NCBI GenBank assembly: GCA_021234155.1 | Contig: JAJEKV010000051.1 | Span: 5,152,698-5,216,697 of the forward strand | Length of the DNA: 64,000 bases | Source: Isoetes taiwanensis | Taxonomy: Eukaryota; Streptophyta; Lycopodiopsida; Isoetales; Isoetaceae | Reading direction: 5' to 3' | Shown here: positions 23,874 to 33,201 of the stretch, piece by piece | Numbering within the stretch: position 1 is the first letter of the stretch | Layout: every line of letters starts with the position of its first letter | The notes under the pieces: model-generated | Seen by the model: the letters and a program-made list of their open reading frames with translations, nothing else | What the model was told of the DNA's origin: nothing | Databases searched by the model: none | Translations under genes and position numbers: made by a program

Positions 23874-24614
23874 CATAAATGACATGGATCTTCTAGCCAA
23901 AGCAGTAAATTTCACGTATGAAACGGATGTCCACAAATAAAGGTTCGCCAAGATTTGATTGTTGTGGCTTCTTTGTTAGATCGTATTCCAAATCTTCTTT
24001 GGATTGAGGAGAACATATGAAGTATGTTTCAAATGTGATAACTCTATCCAGTTTTTTGTTTTACTAAGATACAACTATCTTGTAATAGGTCTTCCAAAAT
24101 TTGCATGTCTTGTTGCATGATGCCCATGTTACGGAGGATAAGCGGTTTAAGCTCGATAAGGTACAATCACATATTTATTTTAGAACTTAAACGGGTTATC
24201 TTAAAAGCAGTATTATGCGGTGTAATGGTTGAGCAATATGTTCGATCAAGCTAGTATCTAGCCTCAAGTTGTTCCTCAAACAAAAATGAAATGAAGGCTA
24301 CACCTGGTTGGTTTGGAACAAGCGCAAAACAAAGACGCCACTAATTGAATATTCATTCCCCAAAAAAATAGTAAGTGGCATTTATCTTTGTTTTCCCAAG
24401 TTGCTTTGTTTGAAATGAAGATTTAACCAAGGGAGTGGCACATGTATTACTGTTGGGTAGAGAGAAGGAAGGTATTCCTGTAGAATTAATCTGAGGCACT
24501 AGATGTCGTCTTGAAATTCCTCAATTTGGGTCTCATTCGATCCCCTGAATGTCCATGTCGATTGGTGCAATTGCAATTTGGAAGTACACAAGACAACAGT
24601 TAAAAGGTCACTGA
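23874..24614 (+). pseudogene. TRM3/TARBP1-like SpoU 2'-O-methyltransferase, last four exons (unit 2)
   Basis: Copy of 11034-11769 with the same exon order and the same TGA in exon 3. Extra differences are the first acceptor, which reads GCGG instead of GCAG, ATTTGCATG for GCTGCATG in exon 2, and CAATTTGGG for CAGCTGGG in the last exon. These change CAG or CTG triplets and disturb the frame, so this copy looks more damaged than unit 1. Some of that may be technical rather than real decay. Confidence 0.75.
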
Positions 24615-24957
24615 TATTTTCAGACCTGTACTTTCTTTCAGAAGATGCCATTTCCTTATTGGCAATCTGACTAGAACATGTAAAGTGTGTCTTTTAAATA
24701 TCAAATTTGCTATACCCATGTTGTGGTTAACGGTAGTCAATGGCCATCATGGTTTAATTCTTCACATCCTTTAATTTGTAATTCTTTGATGCCCGATTAT
24801 TACTTGAGGGTGAATTGTTCCAAGGAGTGGGAAAACTTTCTTTAGTTGATAAATCAGGTTGACCTTGGCCATGGATAAGGTGTATGAAAAGGGAGGGCTT
24901 GTTTCCTTAAAGATGTGCAATCCTTCATTGTTTTCTCCCTTTTTTTAGTGTATATGG
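24615..24957. other. 3' flank of methyltransferase, unit 2
   Basis: Counterpart of 11770-12119, nearly identical, with no coding signal. It ends at the start of the final LINE-A. Confidence 0.5.
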
Positions 24958-26524
24958 GTTTATAGTCCATATGATGGCCTCATACTCCTTGGAGACTTCA
25001 ATGCGCGCACCGGGGTAGAACAACCCATGAGATTTGATCCCTTGACTGATGATATATTGCAGTTGCGTCCTCCAGAAGGAGCTTGGCCACGGACATCAGA
25101 TGACAATCAGGTCACGCGCTATGGTCGATAGTTGCTTTTGCTCTGCAGTATTCTTTGACCTGGTAATCTGCAATGGACTGGCACAGTGGCCTTCCACCCG
25201 CAAGAGCACTTGTAGGCAGGAAAACCAGGGGGCGGATCTAGTGTGGTGGACTATGTGTTGGTGCATGAGCAGGATATGCATGTCATCAAGCACTTTCAGG
25301 TGGGAACAACTAATAGGGATGAAGAGATCGACTCAGACCACTTACCACTTTACTTGAAGTTGGCTTGGCAGGTTGTGCGAACCCCCGGTGCAACAACTCC
25401 TCACACGCCTCAGCTGCGATTGGATTATGAACATGCAGGGGCTTATGCCCAGATGCTTATAGATGACCTGGCAGAAATTTTGCAATATCCTACACTAGCA
25501 AATGAACACGGGCGGGTGGACCGATGTGCTTAGGGCTGCTGGCGAGAGAGATGCTTTGGGATAAAGCGCGACGGACCTCGGGAACACAACCTTCCCCGTA
25601 ATCAATGGTTTGATGCAGAGTGCAAGGAACACAAACGCTGGCTCCGCCAAGTCATAGACCCTGCTTTACGCCCACATGCAGTCAGACAGTACCGCATCTT
25701 CCTTAAAGCTAAGAAAGCCAGGTACATTGCAGCGCATCAAAGGGAAATGTTTTACCTCGGGCGTCACCCCGGGACTTTACGGCGAAGGGTACTTAGAAAG
25801 CCAGTACAGCCCACAGGGAATATCACTCCCGAGTAGTGGAGGCAATACTTGCAACATCTATATGACCCTCAGGGTGCACATGCAGCATTACCCTTGCAAG
25901 AAGGCCCGTCTTTGGAAATCGCAGTCGGACGTGGAACAAGGCTTACGATTGTCTTGCCAATGGGAAAGCCCCGGACTTAGAGGGTATGCGAGGCGTAATT
26001 GCTTAAGTGGGCGGGCCGTCCATAATACCGGTCTTGACCGCCTTGTTCAACAAGGCATTACAGAAGGCTTCATACCGCAGTGGACCAATAGCGAGTTGTT
26101 CCCATCTATAAGGCAGGTGACCCTGCGCCCGAGCCAACCACCGAACAATCATGGTCGGTTCGGTGTTTGCAAAACCGCTGCTTCTTTGGGATTCTCGAAC
26201 AGCGGTTGACGGCCGGGCAGAGGCAGCAGAGGTGTGGGCCCTCACCCGAGCGGGATTGAACCCAGCACTCAACCATTGACCACATCTTCACGTTGCGAAC
26301 TCGATTGAAGACGGCGGGGAATCAACGGGATCTATATTGTTGCTTTGTGGATTTTTGCGGCGTTTGACATGTGCCTCGGGGAAAAACTATGGGCAAGGCG
26401 CAAATATTTGGGGGTTCTGTAGATTTGCGAGAATGCGATGTAATGAGCTATATGAAAGATGCTCGGGTCGGTTGCAACAGACAAGCCAACCATTTGATAG
26501 TAGGGATTCCCCCTCTCCCCAACA

Positions 26525-27808
26525 TTGTTTGGGCTTTACATTGATCAATTGGAGAGCTGGCTTGCTGATAATGGGGGCGATGGAGCTCACCTTATCTATC
26601 AGATCATCAGACAGTTAATATATGCTGATGATGTGGACCTCCTAGCTTACACACCAGCAGACATGCAGCGACATCTCGATGCCCTGGACACATTCTGCCA
26701 AGCGACTGATATGCGCGTCAACCTGGCCAAGACTAAGGTGGTTTTCATATCATCTTCACGTCAGCCGAGGGTCCCCTCCTTCAGTTACCAAGGCCAGAAT
26801 GTGGAAGTTGCATCCACATACAAGTATTTGGGAGTGGAGTTTCCTTCTACTATGTACTGGGACACATCCATACGGCTACGAGTGACGGCAGGCTGGAAGG
26901 CACTATATGCAATGCAAAACAATAGTCATAGAGCGGAGTTGTACCATCAGTCACACCTGTTCAAGGTCTTAGTAGAGCCTGTCCTTTTATACGGGGTGGA
27001 AGTATGGGCCCCAGTAGTATCAATTGCTACTTGGAATGACTTGGAGCAGGTCCAGAAAGCCTTCTTAGTACGAGCACTAGGGGTGAAGTCCACAGTCCCA
27101 TATCAAATTCTACTGCAAGAGACAGGATTCTTGCCTCTTCAGAGGGCGGCCCTTGATCGCCACATTGTCTATTTTCAGAAGGTGGTCAATATGGACGATG
27201 CTCGTCTCCCTAAACTAGCTTATGTCATGGCAATGGGGCCGCAGCGCCTCAAGGCCTGCTGGAGGGAAAAGAGAGCTCAATGGTTGGCTAGATGGAATGT
27301 GCAGGAGCACAGGTGCATACATATGCAAACAGAGGCAGATCGCCATAGCTTGAGGCAATATCTTGACGCTTGCTTCCTCAGCAAGCTTTGGGATGCCAAT
27401 GCCCTTGAACATGTCAAGACAGCACACTATCAGCGCCACATAAATCCCACATTGGAACGAGGCCCGCAATGCTACCTGCGTACCCACTTGCCCATGAAAA
27501 GGCGCAGACTCATTGCCTCCATTCGCACAGGGGCACATCATCTTCGAATTGAGACGGGCAGATGGATTGGTGAGCCACGCCAGGACAGGCTCTGTCAATG
27601 TTGCCAAATGGGAGTCATTGAGGATGAATCTCATACCCTTCAAAGTTGCCCAGCATATGATCAAATTCGGGTGCGCTATGCTGAGTTGGTCAGGCCTGGC
27701 CAGCCATTACATGTGACATTGAGCACAGCATCCGTACGGGTGCTGGGATCATACCTTCAGGAGGTTATGGACATGCGAGATCAGCTATGTCCTCGGGCAC
27801 ACACTTGA
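26525..27808 (+). CDS. LINE-A ORF2 C-terminal part (RT palm and zinc knuckle)
   Basis: A 427-codon open frame encoding the second half of a LINE ORF2 protein, which reverse-transcribes the element RNA at the target site. It begins FGLYIDQLESWLADN, the end of the block that follows the GVKQGCPLSP motif, now garbled just upstream. The catalytic YADDVDLLAY follows (residues about 36-45), then thumb-like sequence with YKYLGVEF. Near the C-terminus come RTGAHHLRIETGRW and CQCCQMGVIEDESHTLQSC, a CCHC-type knuckle typical of plant LINEs. Stop TGA at 27806-27808. The listed start is only where the frame opens. The native start is far upstream and the upstream frame is broken, so the element is inactive as written. 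Confidence 0.9.
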   Translation: MFGLYIDQLESWLADNGGDGAHLIYQIIRQLIYADDVDLLAYTPADMQRHLDALDTFCQATDMRVNLAKTKVVFISSSRQPRVPSFSYQGQNVEVASTYKYLGVEFPSTMYWDTSIRLRVTAGWKALYAMQNNSHRAELYHQSHLFKVLVEPVLLYGVEVWAPVVSIATWNDLEQVQKAFLVRALGVKSTVPYQILLQETGFLPLQRAALDRHIVYFQKVVNMDDARLPKLAYVMAMGPQRLKACWREKRAQWLARWNVQEHRCIHMQTEADRHSLRQYLDACFLSKLWDANALEHVKTAHYQRHINPTLERGPQCYLRTHLPMKRRRLIASIRTGAHHLRIETGRWIGEPRQDRLCQCCQMGVIEDESHTLQSCPAYDQIRVRYAELVRPGQPLHVTLSTASVRVLGSYLQEVMDMRDQLCPRAHT

Positions 27809-27981
27809 CATGTATATATATATTGGTGTATACTTGTACAATTTGACATCATTCTTATTACTGCCACGGTTTTTCCCTCGAAAACCCTTCGGGGGGGGGA
27901 GGTTTTAACCCGGACAGTAATAAGTTTGCTGCGCTCCTTGTGGGTCCCATAGGCCGATTGGCCTCAGTAGACGATAAAAAA

Positions 27982-28005
27982 TCATTCTCATTCTCATTCT
28001 CATTC
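27982..28005 (+). repeat. LINE-A 3' tail, (TCATTC)4
   Basis: Four perfect TCATTC hexamers ending the LINE-A 3' UTR, preceded by GATAAAAAA. Short tandem repeats replace poly(A) as the tail in several LINE clades. The LTR element starts at the very next base. Confidence 0.85.
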
Positions 28006-28698
28006 TGATACAGAGCGGCTCAGGGGAGTGGTTCAAGCCCAACAAGGGTCGACTGGCATAATTATCTGGAACCATTGGGGGGGAAACTATTGTTTTAACA
28101 AAGTTTATATTATGGCTGATATCGGGGGACGAACCACCTGTATCAGAAGCCGACATCCTGAAATAACTTGAATCTGTAATTTGGCCTCACGCCTCAGATC
28201 AAAAAGGGGATCGGCCAGCTATTCCTGGTCGAAACCTATTTGTAGATTTCCCCTGCCTTTACCTTAGGATAATTCCGGAAGCCTATTTCTAGGAAAAAAG
28301 GGCTGCTCTTTCGTTACTATAAATCAGAGTAGAAACACTGGTCTGGAGAATCGATCAAGCCTTGCCATAACTCTGTTCTTGTTTAAAAGCTTTTGCCCAG
28401 CCCAACTATCAACTGCCATACCTGTTTGACTATTGCCGTACAAGCCAGAGCCTATGCCAGTTCCTCCTACGGTTATGCCAGTTCCTCCTACGGTTAAGGG
28501 AAAAGATCCTTGTTGGTGACAGAATAACGAATTTCTGTGCTTGCTTGAGCCCGGTTGGGTGGATAAGGGAAGCTCTTATCAAGTTGTTTCGGCTCTAAGC
28601 CGGTTGTTTAACTCTGAATACTGAATTTTATTTCCTTGTGATTATCTTGTGACTGCAAGTTGAAGCTGTCTGTTATTGCAAACTCGTCAATTGTATCA
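28006..28698 (+). repeat. 5' LTR
   Basis: 693 bp, TGATAC...GTATCA. It contains a tandem pair of the 21-mer TATGCCAGTTCCTCCTACGGT and a TATAAAT at 28318. It differs from the 3' LTR by scattered substitutions and a few small indels, which suggests a fairly recent insertion. Confidence 0.92.
28318..28324 (+). promoter_or_regulatory. Candidate LTR TATA box
   Basis: TATAAAT in the middle of the 5' LTR, where the U3 promoter is expected. The 3' LTR has TATAAGT at the matching place. The position and consensus fit, but transcription start is not tested. Confidence 0.45.
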
Positions 28699-28700
28699 AG

Positions 28701-28716
28701 TGGTATCAGAGCCTAG
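28701..28716 (+). other. Primer binding site (tRNA-iMet)
   Basis: TGGTATCAGAGCCTAG starts 2 nt after the 5' LTR. Its first 12 bases match the complement of the plant initiator tRNA-Met 3' end used by many plant LTR retrotransposons. Confidence 0.85.
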
Positions 28717-28739
28717 ATTCTATTCCCATATCCTGTGCA

Positions 28740-29948
28740 ATGGCCAACCGCTTTAATATCTCTGATCAATAGTACCAGCAGGCATTAAGAACTGCGGATT
28801 TTATAGCCAAGCAAATTGCTAATCAAATCGCTCTACCACCGCCTACATCTGAGAAAGATTATCAAACCAAGTTGGAGCAAATAGCTTTGCTTTACGGATT
28901 TTTACCTAGCAACTCCCAGCCTCCATTTCCAAATCAACCTCCATCTGTTAATCTGCCGCCGCCTGCGAATTCCCCGCCAAATTCTCCTAATCTAGCTAAT
29001 GCCTCTGCCAGGATTAAATGGCTGCAAAAAGTGGAGGGTTTGCCGACTTTCTCGGGGGAAAAGAGGAGTCCCCCTACAGTTATGGGATTCTTAGCCGCAT
29101 GGGAAAGTTTTTTCGAACGAGTTGGAGCCACTGAGTTGCAGAAACTTCAGGCAATGGATAAATATCTTACCGATGTAGCCCGAATTTGGTGGCATGGAAG
29201 GAAGAAAATGGTCCCGGTGATTAAGACATGGCAGGAATTTAAAAGAGCCTTCGAAAGCCACAATTTACCTGCAAGTTATTTTGTAGATCTTCGAAGGGAA
29301 TGGGATATATTCACACAAGGAGAACGAGAATCTGTTTATCAGTACACAAGTAAATTTAACCACTTATCAGTTCAAATGGAAGGTCTCAGCGACAAGGAGT
29401 TAACAAGGAAATATATTTCTGGGTTAAGGGATGAATTGTATGCAGAGCTTAGGCTCATTGAACCTCAAACATTGGATGAAGCGGTACGGAAGGCCGAAGC
29501 CGCAGAAAGAAAGTTTAATCCCAAGGGAGCCAAATATGACATATGGGAAGGGTATCCTAAGGAAAACAATGGCAAGCGCGACACTGATAAGGCGAACAAT
29601 AACGGAGCAAAAAGAGTTAGATTCAACGATGATCGTAGAGACTTGAATAATAGGAACAGGGGTACAGAACAACGTATGACTCAGGAACGGGCAAATGCAC
29701 CAGAAAGAGGTTGTTACATATGTGGTGGACCTCACTTTAAAGCTTCTTGCCCAAAAAGACAGACACCTACAGACAAGCCTCAAACTGAAATTGAAATTCC
29801 CAAGAGCAAGGAAGACAAAGGAAAAGTGTTAATGCATACTATTCCAGAAACATCTGACAGTTCTCATGGAAAAGCCGACAAAGCTGCAGCCAGGGAGTTT
29901 GAAAGAAGCCGATTAACTATCGGTCATACTATTGGTCATTTATCTTAG
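28740..29948 (+). pseudogene. Ty3/gypsy-type gag with an in-frame amber stop
   Basis: Gag capsid/nucleocapsid protein of the LTR element, 403 codons from the ATG at 28740. That ATG is followed by MANRFNISDQ and a TAG at codon 11 (28770-28772), after which the same frame stays open to 29948. The protein has a proline-rich N-terminal stretch, a retrotransposon gag domain (WLQKVEGLPTFSGEKRSP, WWHGRKKMVPVIKTWQEFK, RREWDIFTQGERESVYQY) and a knuckle CYICGGPHFKASC (CX2CX3HX4C, one residue shorter in the middle than the classical CCHC box). A CAG-to-TAG change would explain the stop. Translation could start downstream, but no ATG-initiated start restores the N-terminus. Confidence 0.88.
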
Positions 29949-30346
29949 TTTGGTTTGAGTTTTAGTAGGTAAGCATAACCATTTGAATGTATGCGAATCT
30001 TTTTTTGAATAACATGAAATTTTTATTGCTTCCTAATGGAAGGGAACTATCTTTCTTGTTAGAAAGGGATTTACTTTCTGTCCGAGTAGGGGTGGGAACC
30101 TACCCGGAATATCAGAAAGGGCTGGGGATGCCATGACTGTTCAAGTGAGGGACGCCTACTTGATGGATCAGCATGGAGATTTTTCTGTCCAAGCGCGGAC
30201 CCTGCCTTGGAGGATCAGAAAAAGAACATTCCCATGGAAAGGAGATTGGCCTTAAGAAGGGAAGGACCAACACATCTCTTTTCATGACAAGGTTTTTTTT
30301 GATGGAATTTCTTTCAGGGTTAAAGTGCGATCGAGGACGATCGATT

Positions 30347-30361
30347 GAAAGAAGGGAAGGA
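30347..30361 (+). other. Polypurine tract
   Basis: GAAAGAAGGGAAGGA, two bases before the 3' LTR. This is the expected plus-strand priming site. Confidence 0.85.
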
Positions 30362-30363
30362 CT

Positions 30364-31050
30364 TGATACAGAGCGGCTCGGGGGAGTGGTTCAAGTCCAA
30401 CAAGGGTCGACTGGCATAATTATCTGGAACCATTGGGGGGGAAACTATTGTTTTAACAAAGTTTATATTATGGCTGATATCGGGGGACGAACCACCTGTA
30501 TCAGAAGCCGACATCCTGAAATAACTTGAATCTGTAATTTGGCCTCACGCCTCAGATCAAAAAGGGGATCGGCCAGCTATTCCTGGTCGAAACCTATTTG
30601 TAGATTTCCCCTGCCTTTACCTTAGGATAATTCCGGAAGCCTATTTCTAGGAAAAAAGGGTGCTCTTCCGTTACTATAAGTCAGAGTAGAAACACTGGTC
30701 TGGAGAATCGATCAAGCCTTGCCATAACTCTGTTCTTGCTTAAAAGCTTTCGCCCAGTCCAGCTATCAGCTGCCATACCTGTTTGACTATTGCCGTACAA
30801 GCCAGAGCCTATGCCAGTTCCTCCTACGGTTATGCCAGTTCCTCCTATGGTTAAGGGAAAAGATCCTTGTTAGTGACAGAATAACGAATTTCTTGCTTGA
30901 GCCCGGTTGGGTGGATAAGGGAAGCTCTTATCAAGTTGTTTCGGCTCTAAGCCGGTTGTTTAACTCTGAATACTGAATTTTATTTCCTTGTGATTATCTT
31001 GTGACTGCAAGTTGAGGCTGTCTGTTATTGCAAACTCGTCAATTGTATCA
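30364..31050 (+). repeat. 3' LTR
   Basis: 687 bp, collinear with the 5' LTR and ending GTATCA at 31050. It lacks a few bases present in the 5' copy, for example GTGC near 30890, and has several C/T or A/G differences. Confidence 0.92.
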
Positions 31051-32784
31051 TCTTCCACAACAGCACATTTCCTCAAAGATCTGCATGCATCCTCATAGGA
31101 AAAGCAAAAGCAAGTGAACTCTGATTCTAAGTGTTTGAATATCATAAAAATGTTACAACTTCTGCATTATAACCATGGTGCCCATATGCTGCAACTGTTA
31201 TAGTCCATGAATCAAGTCCTAGTTGTGCATGTGGCCAAAAGGCCTCTTATCTCTTCTAGGCTGCTGCATTTCGTCTGGGGATCAAAGCACTTCCCATAAT
31301 GGAGTCAAGATTTTTCTAACCTTGATATGTGATGGAGTTATTGATATGTATTTAAAGACTTGCAAGTTATGTAAATATCATATGGCGGAAGGGTGCAACA
31401 TTTCGATTAGGAACAAGTTATAAAGTGTCCAACATTTTGATTCGAAACAAGTTACGGAAAGGTGCAGCATTTTAAGCGTGAGTCTTTATTGCTGCGTGGT
31501 TATATAGTTTTTTATGATATAATCTTTGTCCTTGGCTTTGCCTGATGAAAGGTTACAAAAAGATTACTGATGTTCATAATTTTATCATTGCAGTTTATGA
31601 ATGCTTTTCTCAGATTCTGAAAATTCAACTGCCCATTGAATCAGATTCTGAAAAACTAGAAATATACCTGCAGAAATGGCAGCACACAAGGATCATATGC
31701 TGGCAAAAACATAGGGATTGATTTAAGATACAGAAGCTGAACTTTGTATAAGGATGGACTATTAGTCAAAGAGTTGGATTATTCAGAACTATAAAACATA
31801 ATACACTCCACAACATCACGTTTTTGCCAGCTTGAAGTCCAAATCAAACCAAATGGTTGCTCTCATTGTAAATACCAAGTATGGCCAAACAGATAGATGC
31901 TCTCAATTGCTTAAAAACTTGACAATTATACGGTTACATGAACAGTGCTTGCTCTTGAATTTCTATGCTTTAAAATATTCCACAACAAATTGTGATACAT
32001 AACATGGAGAAGAATACTTAAAACATATGTTTGAAGGCATTGCCATGTAACGTTTCCTTTTGTTGCTTCCTTATGCTCTTCACATAGAGAAACACATCAT
32101 TTACATATTCACTTCCTTATGCTCTTCACGTAAAGAAACAAATCATTTACGGGTTTCCAACTAATCCCCAGGCACTATTACTAGTAATAGTATAATACTT
32201 TGACCATGCATGTCTCTTAGTTCGAATCTGGATTGATTGCTTCCTATGGATCTGATTTGGAAAATATTGCATCTTCTTATTTTTTTTTTATTTTTTTATA
32301 GGCAGAGTTTTGGGTTTTGAGAATAATTATTGTTAAATATCAGGTACGTGAATAATGGTTATATTCTATTTATTGCAAATGGTGCATAGTAATGCATAAC
32401 ATTTTGTAACCTGGGCCAGGGTATCTTATTCTAAATTGGAAGTTCATATGCTGGCAGCGATTGCAACTGTGTCATCATCGTAGAGATTCGCTAGAACAAT
32501 GTGTTAGCAGTTGAGAAGAGTGGGTACTTCTATAAATGGCATTGTTATTCTTTGTAGGGAAATATTATGTGCACATTTTGTTACGGCCTTGCATAGGCAT
32601 TTTTTCGGTCATAACAAATGCACTGTTTAAAGTGCTTAGATTCTGACATCAACTATTGACATGGGAGATGAGACACAAGGTCAGCCTATCCAGAAAGCCA
32701 AAGTATTACTTGTTCCATAAGTTAGCCTTGATAATCCTTGCATTACTATATGCTATAGTTAATACTAAAGTTTCTCTTTTCCAG

Positions 32785-32877
32785 ATAGAGATCGTACTTG
32801 TAAAATTCAACCAGTTTGATGACCTGATGGAGGCAGCTGCTGCTGAAGAAAATGGCATGTCTGAACATGGAGAATAA
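32785..32877 (+). other. Terminal-exon-like ORF, unrecognised
   Basis: After a pyrimidine-rich TTTCTCTTTTCCAG acceptor, 30 codons stay open and end in TAA. They encode VKFNQFDDLMEAAAAEENGM and a short acidic end. The acceptor, codon use and following AT-rich sequence look like the last exon of a gene, but no upstream exon is convincing and the family is unknown. Confidence 0.3.
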
Positions 32878-33160
32878 CTGCATAGTTTGTATTCTATATG
32901 TATTTGTAGTAACATTCATTTTCTTGTATCATTTTTTGGCCAAAAGCTTCAATCATGTTATTCCAACTGAAACAGTAAAAGTCGTAAATAAGCTGTATTA
33001 ATCATAAGTTGAAAGCTCAAGTTATATTGAGATTGTTCCCCTAAGGATAGCAGTCCTGCAAACTGTATTTTTGTCTGGTTTATTTTCGTACTAATACAAG
33101 AGAGAAGGCACTAGAGGCTTCTTCTAAAACCATCTTTCACTTCTACATTATGTTGTTAAG

Positions 33161-33201
33161 GAATAGAATAGAATAGAATAGAATAGAATAGAATAGAATA
33201 G
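33161..33201. repeat. (GAATA)8 microsatellite
   Basis: Eight perfect GAATA repeats followed by G and a T run. Confidence 0.95.

Larger units (their letters stand above)
13437..26397. repeat. Tandem 12.9-kb duplication, unit 2 (last)
   Basis: The second full unit, 12,961 bp, collinear with unit 1. It ends in LINE-A reverse transcriptase sequence. At 26397 the LINE continues with its own downstream sequence instead of switching to gypsy, so this is the right end of the array. Compared with unit 1 it has lost one copy of an 82-bp tandem repeat (around 21193). Its terminal LINE-A keeps a linker segment of about 130 bp that is deleted from the LINE-A ending unit 1. Confidence 0.9.
24958..28005 (+). 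mobile_element. LINE-A, the copy that keeps its 3' end
   Basis: A 5'-truncated non-LTR retrotransposon of about 3.05 kb. Parts in order: endonuclease C-half (LLGDFNAR, SDHLPLYLKLAW); linker (NQWFDAECKEHKRWLRQV, 25610-25790); RT N-half, noisy (25850-26400); and an uninterrupted 427-codon C-terminal ORF (26525-27808). The 3' UTR (27809-27981) ends in exactly four TCATTC repeats (27982-28005). This is the only LINE-A here not cut at the unit junction. It resembles LINE-B in layout and in having a tandem-repeat tail rather than a plain poly(A). Confidence 0.9.
28006..31050 (+). mobile_element. Non-autonomous gag-only LTR retrotransposon (TR-GAG type)
   Basis: A 3,045-bp element with near-identical LTRs (28006-28698 and 30364-31050). 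Both begin TGATAC and end GTATCA. A PBS matching tRNA-iMet (TGGTATCAGAGC, 28701) follows the 5' LTR. A purine tract (GAAAGAAGGGAAGGA, 30347-30361) precedes the 3' LTR. The interior encodes Ty3/gypsy-type gag and nothing recognisable as protease, RT, RNase H or integrase. The element would need enzymes from a related autonomous element. The 5-bp flanks (CATTC left, TCTTC right) do not match, so no target-site duplication is visible. Confidence 0.9.

Noticed and set aside
28001-31055. CATTC/TCTTC as a 5-bp target-site duplication of the LTR element
   Set aside because: Only three of five bases agree, and the left flank is part of the LINE tail, so the match has no weight.
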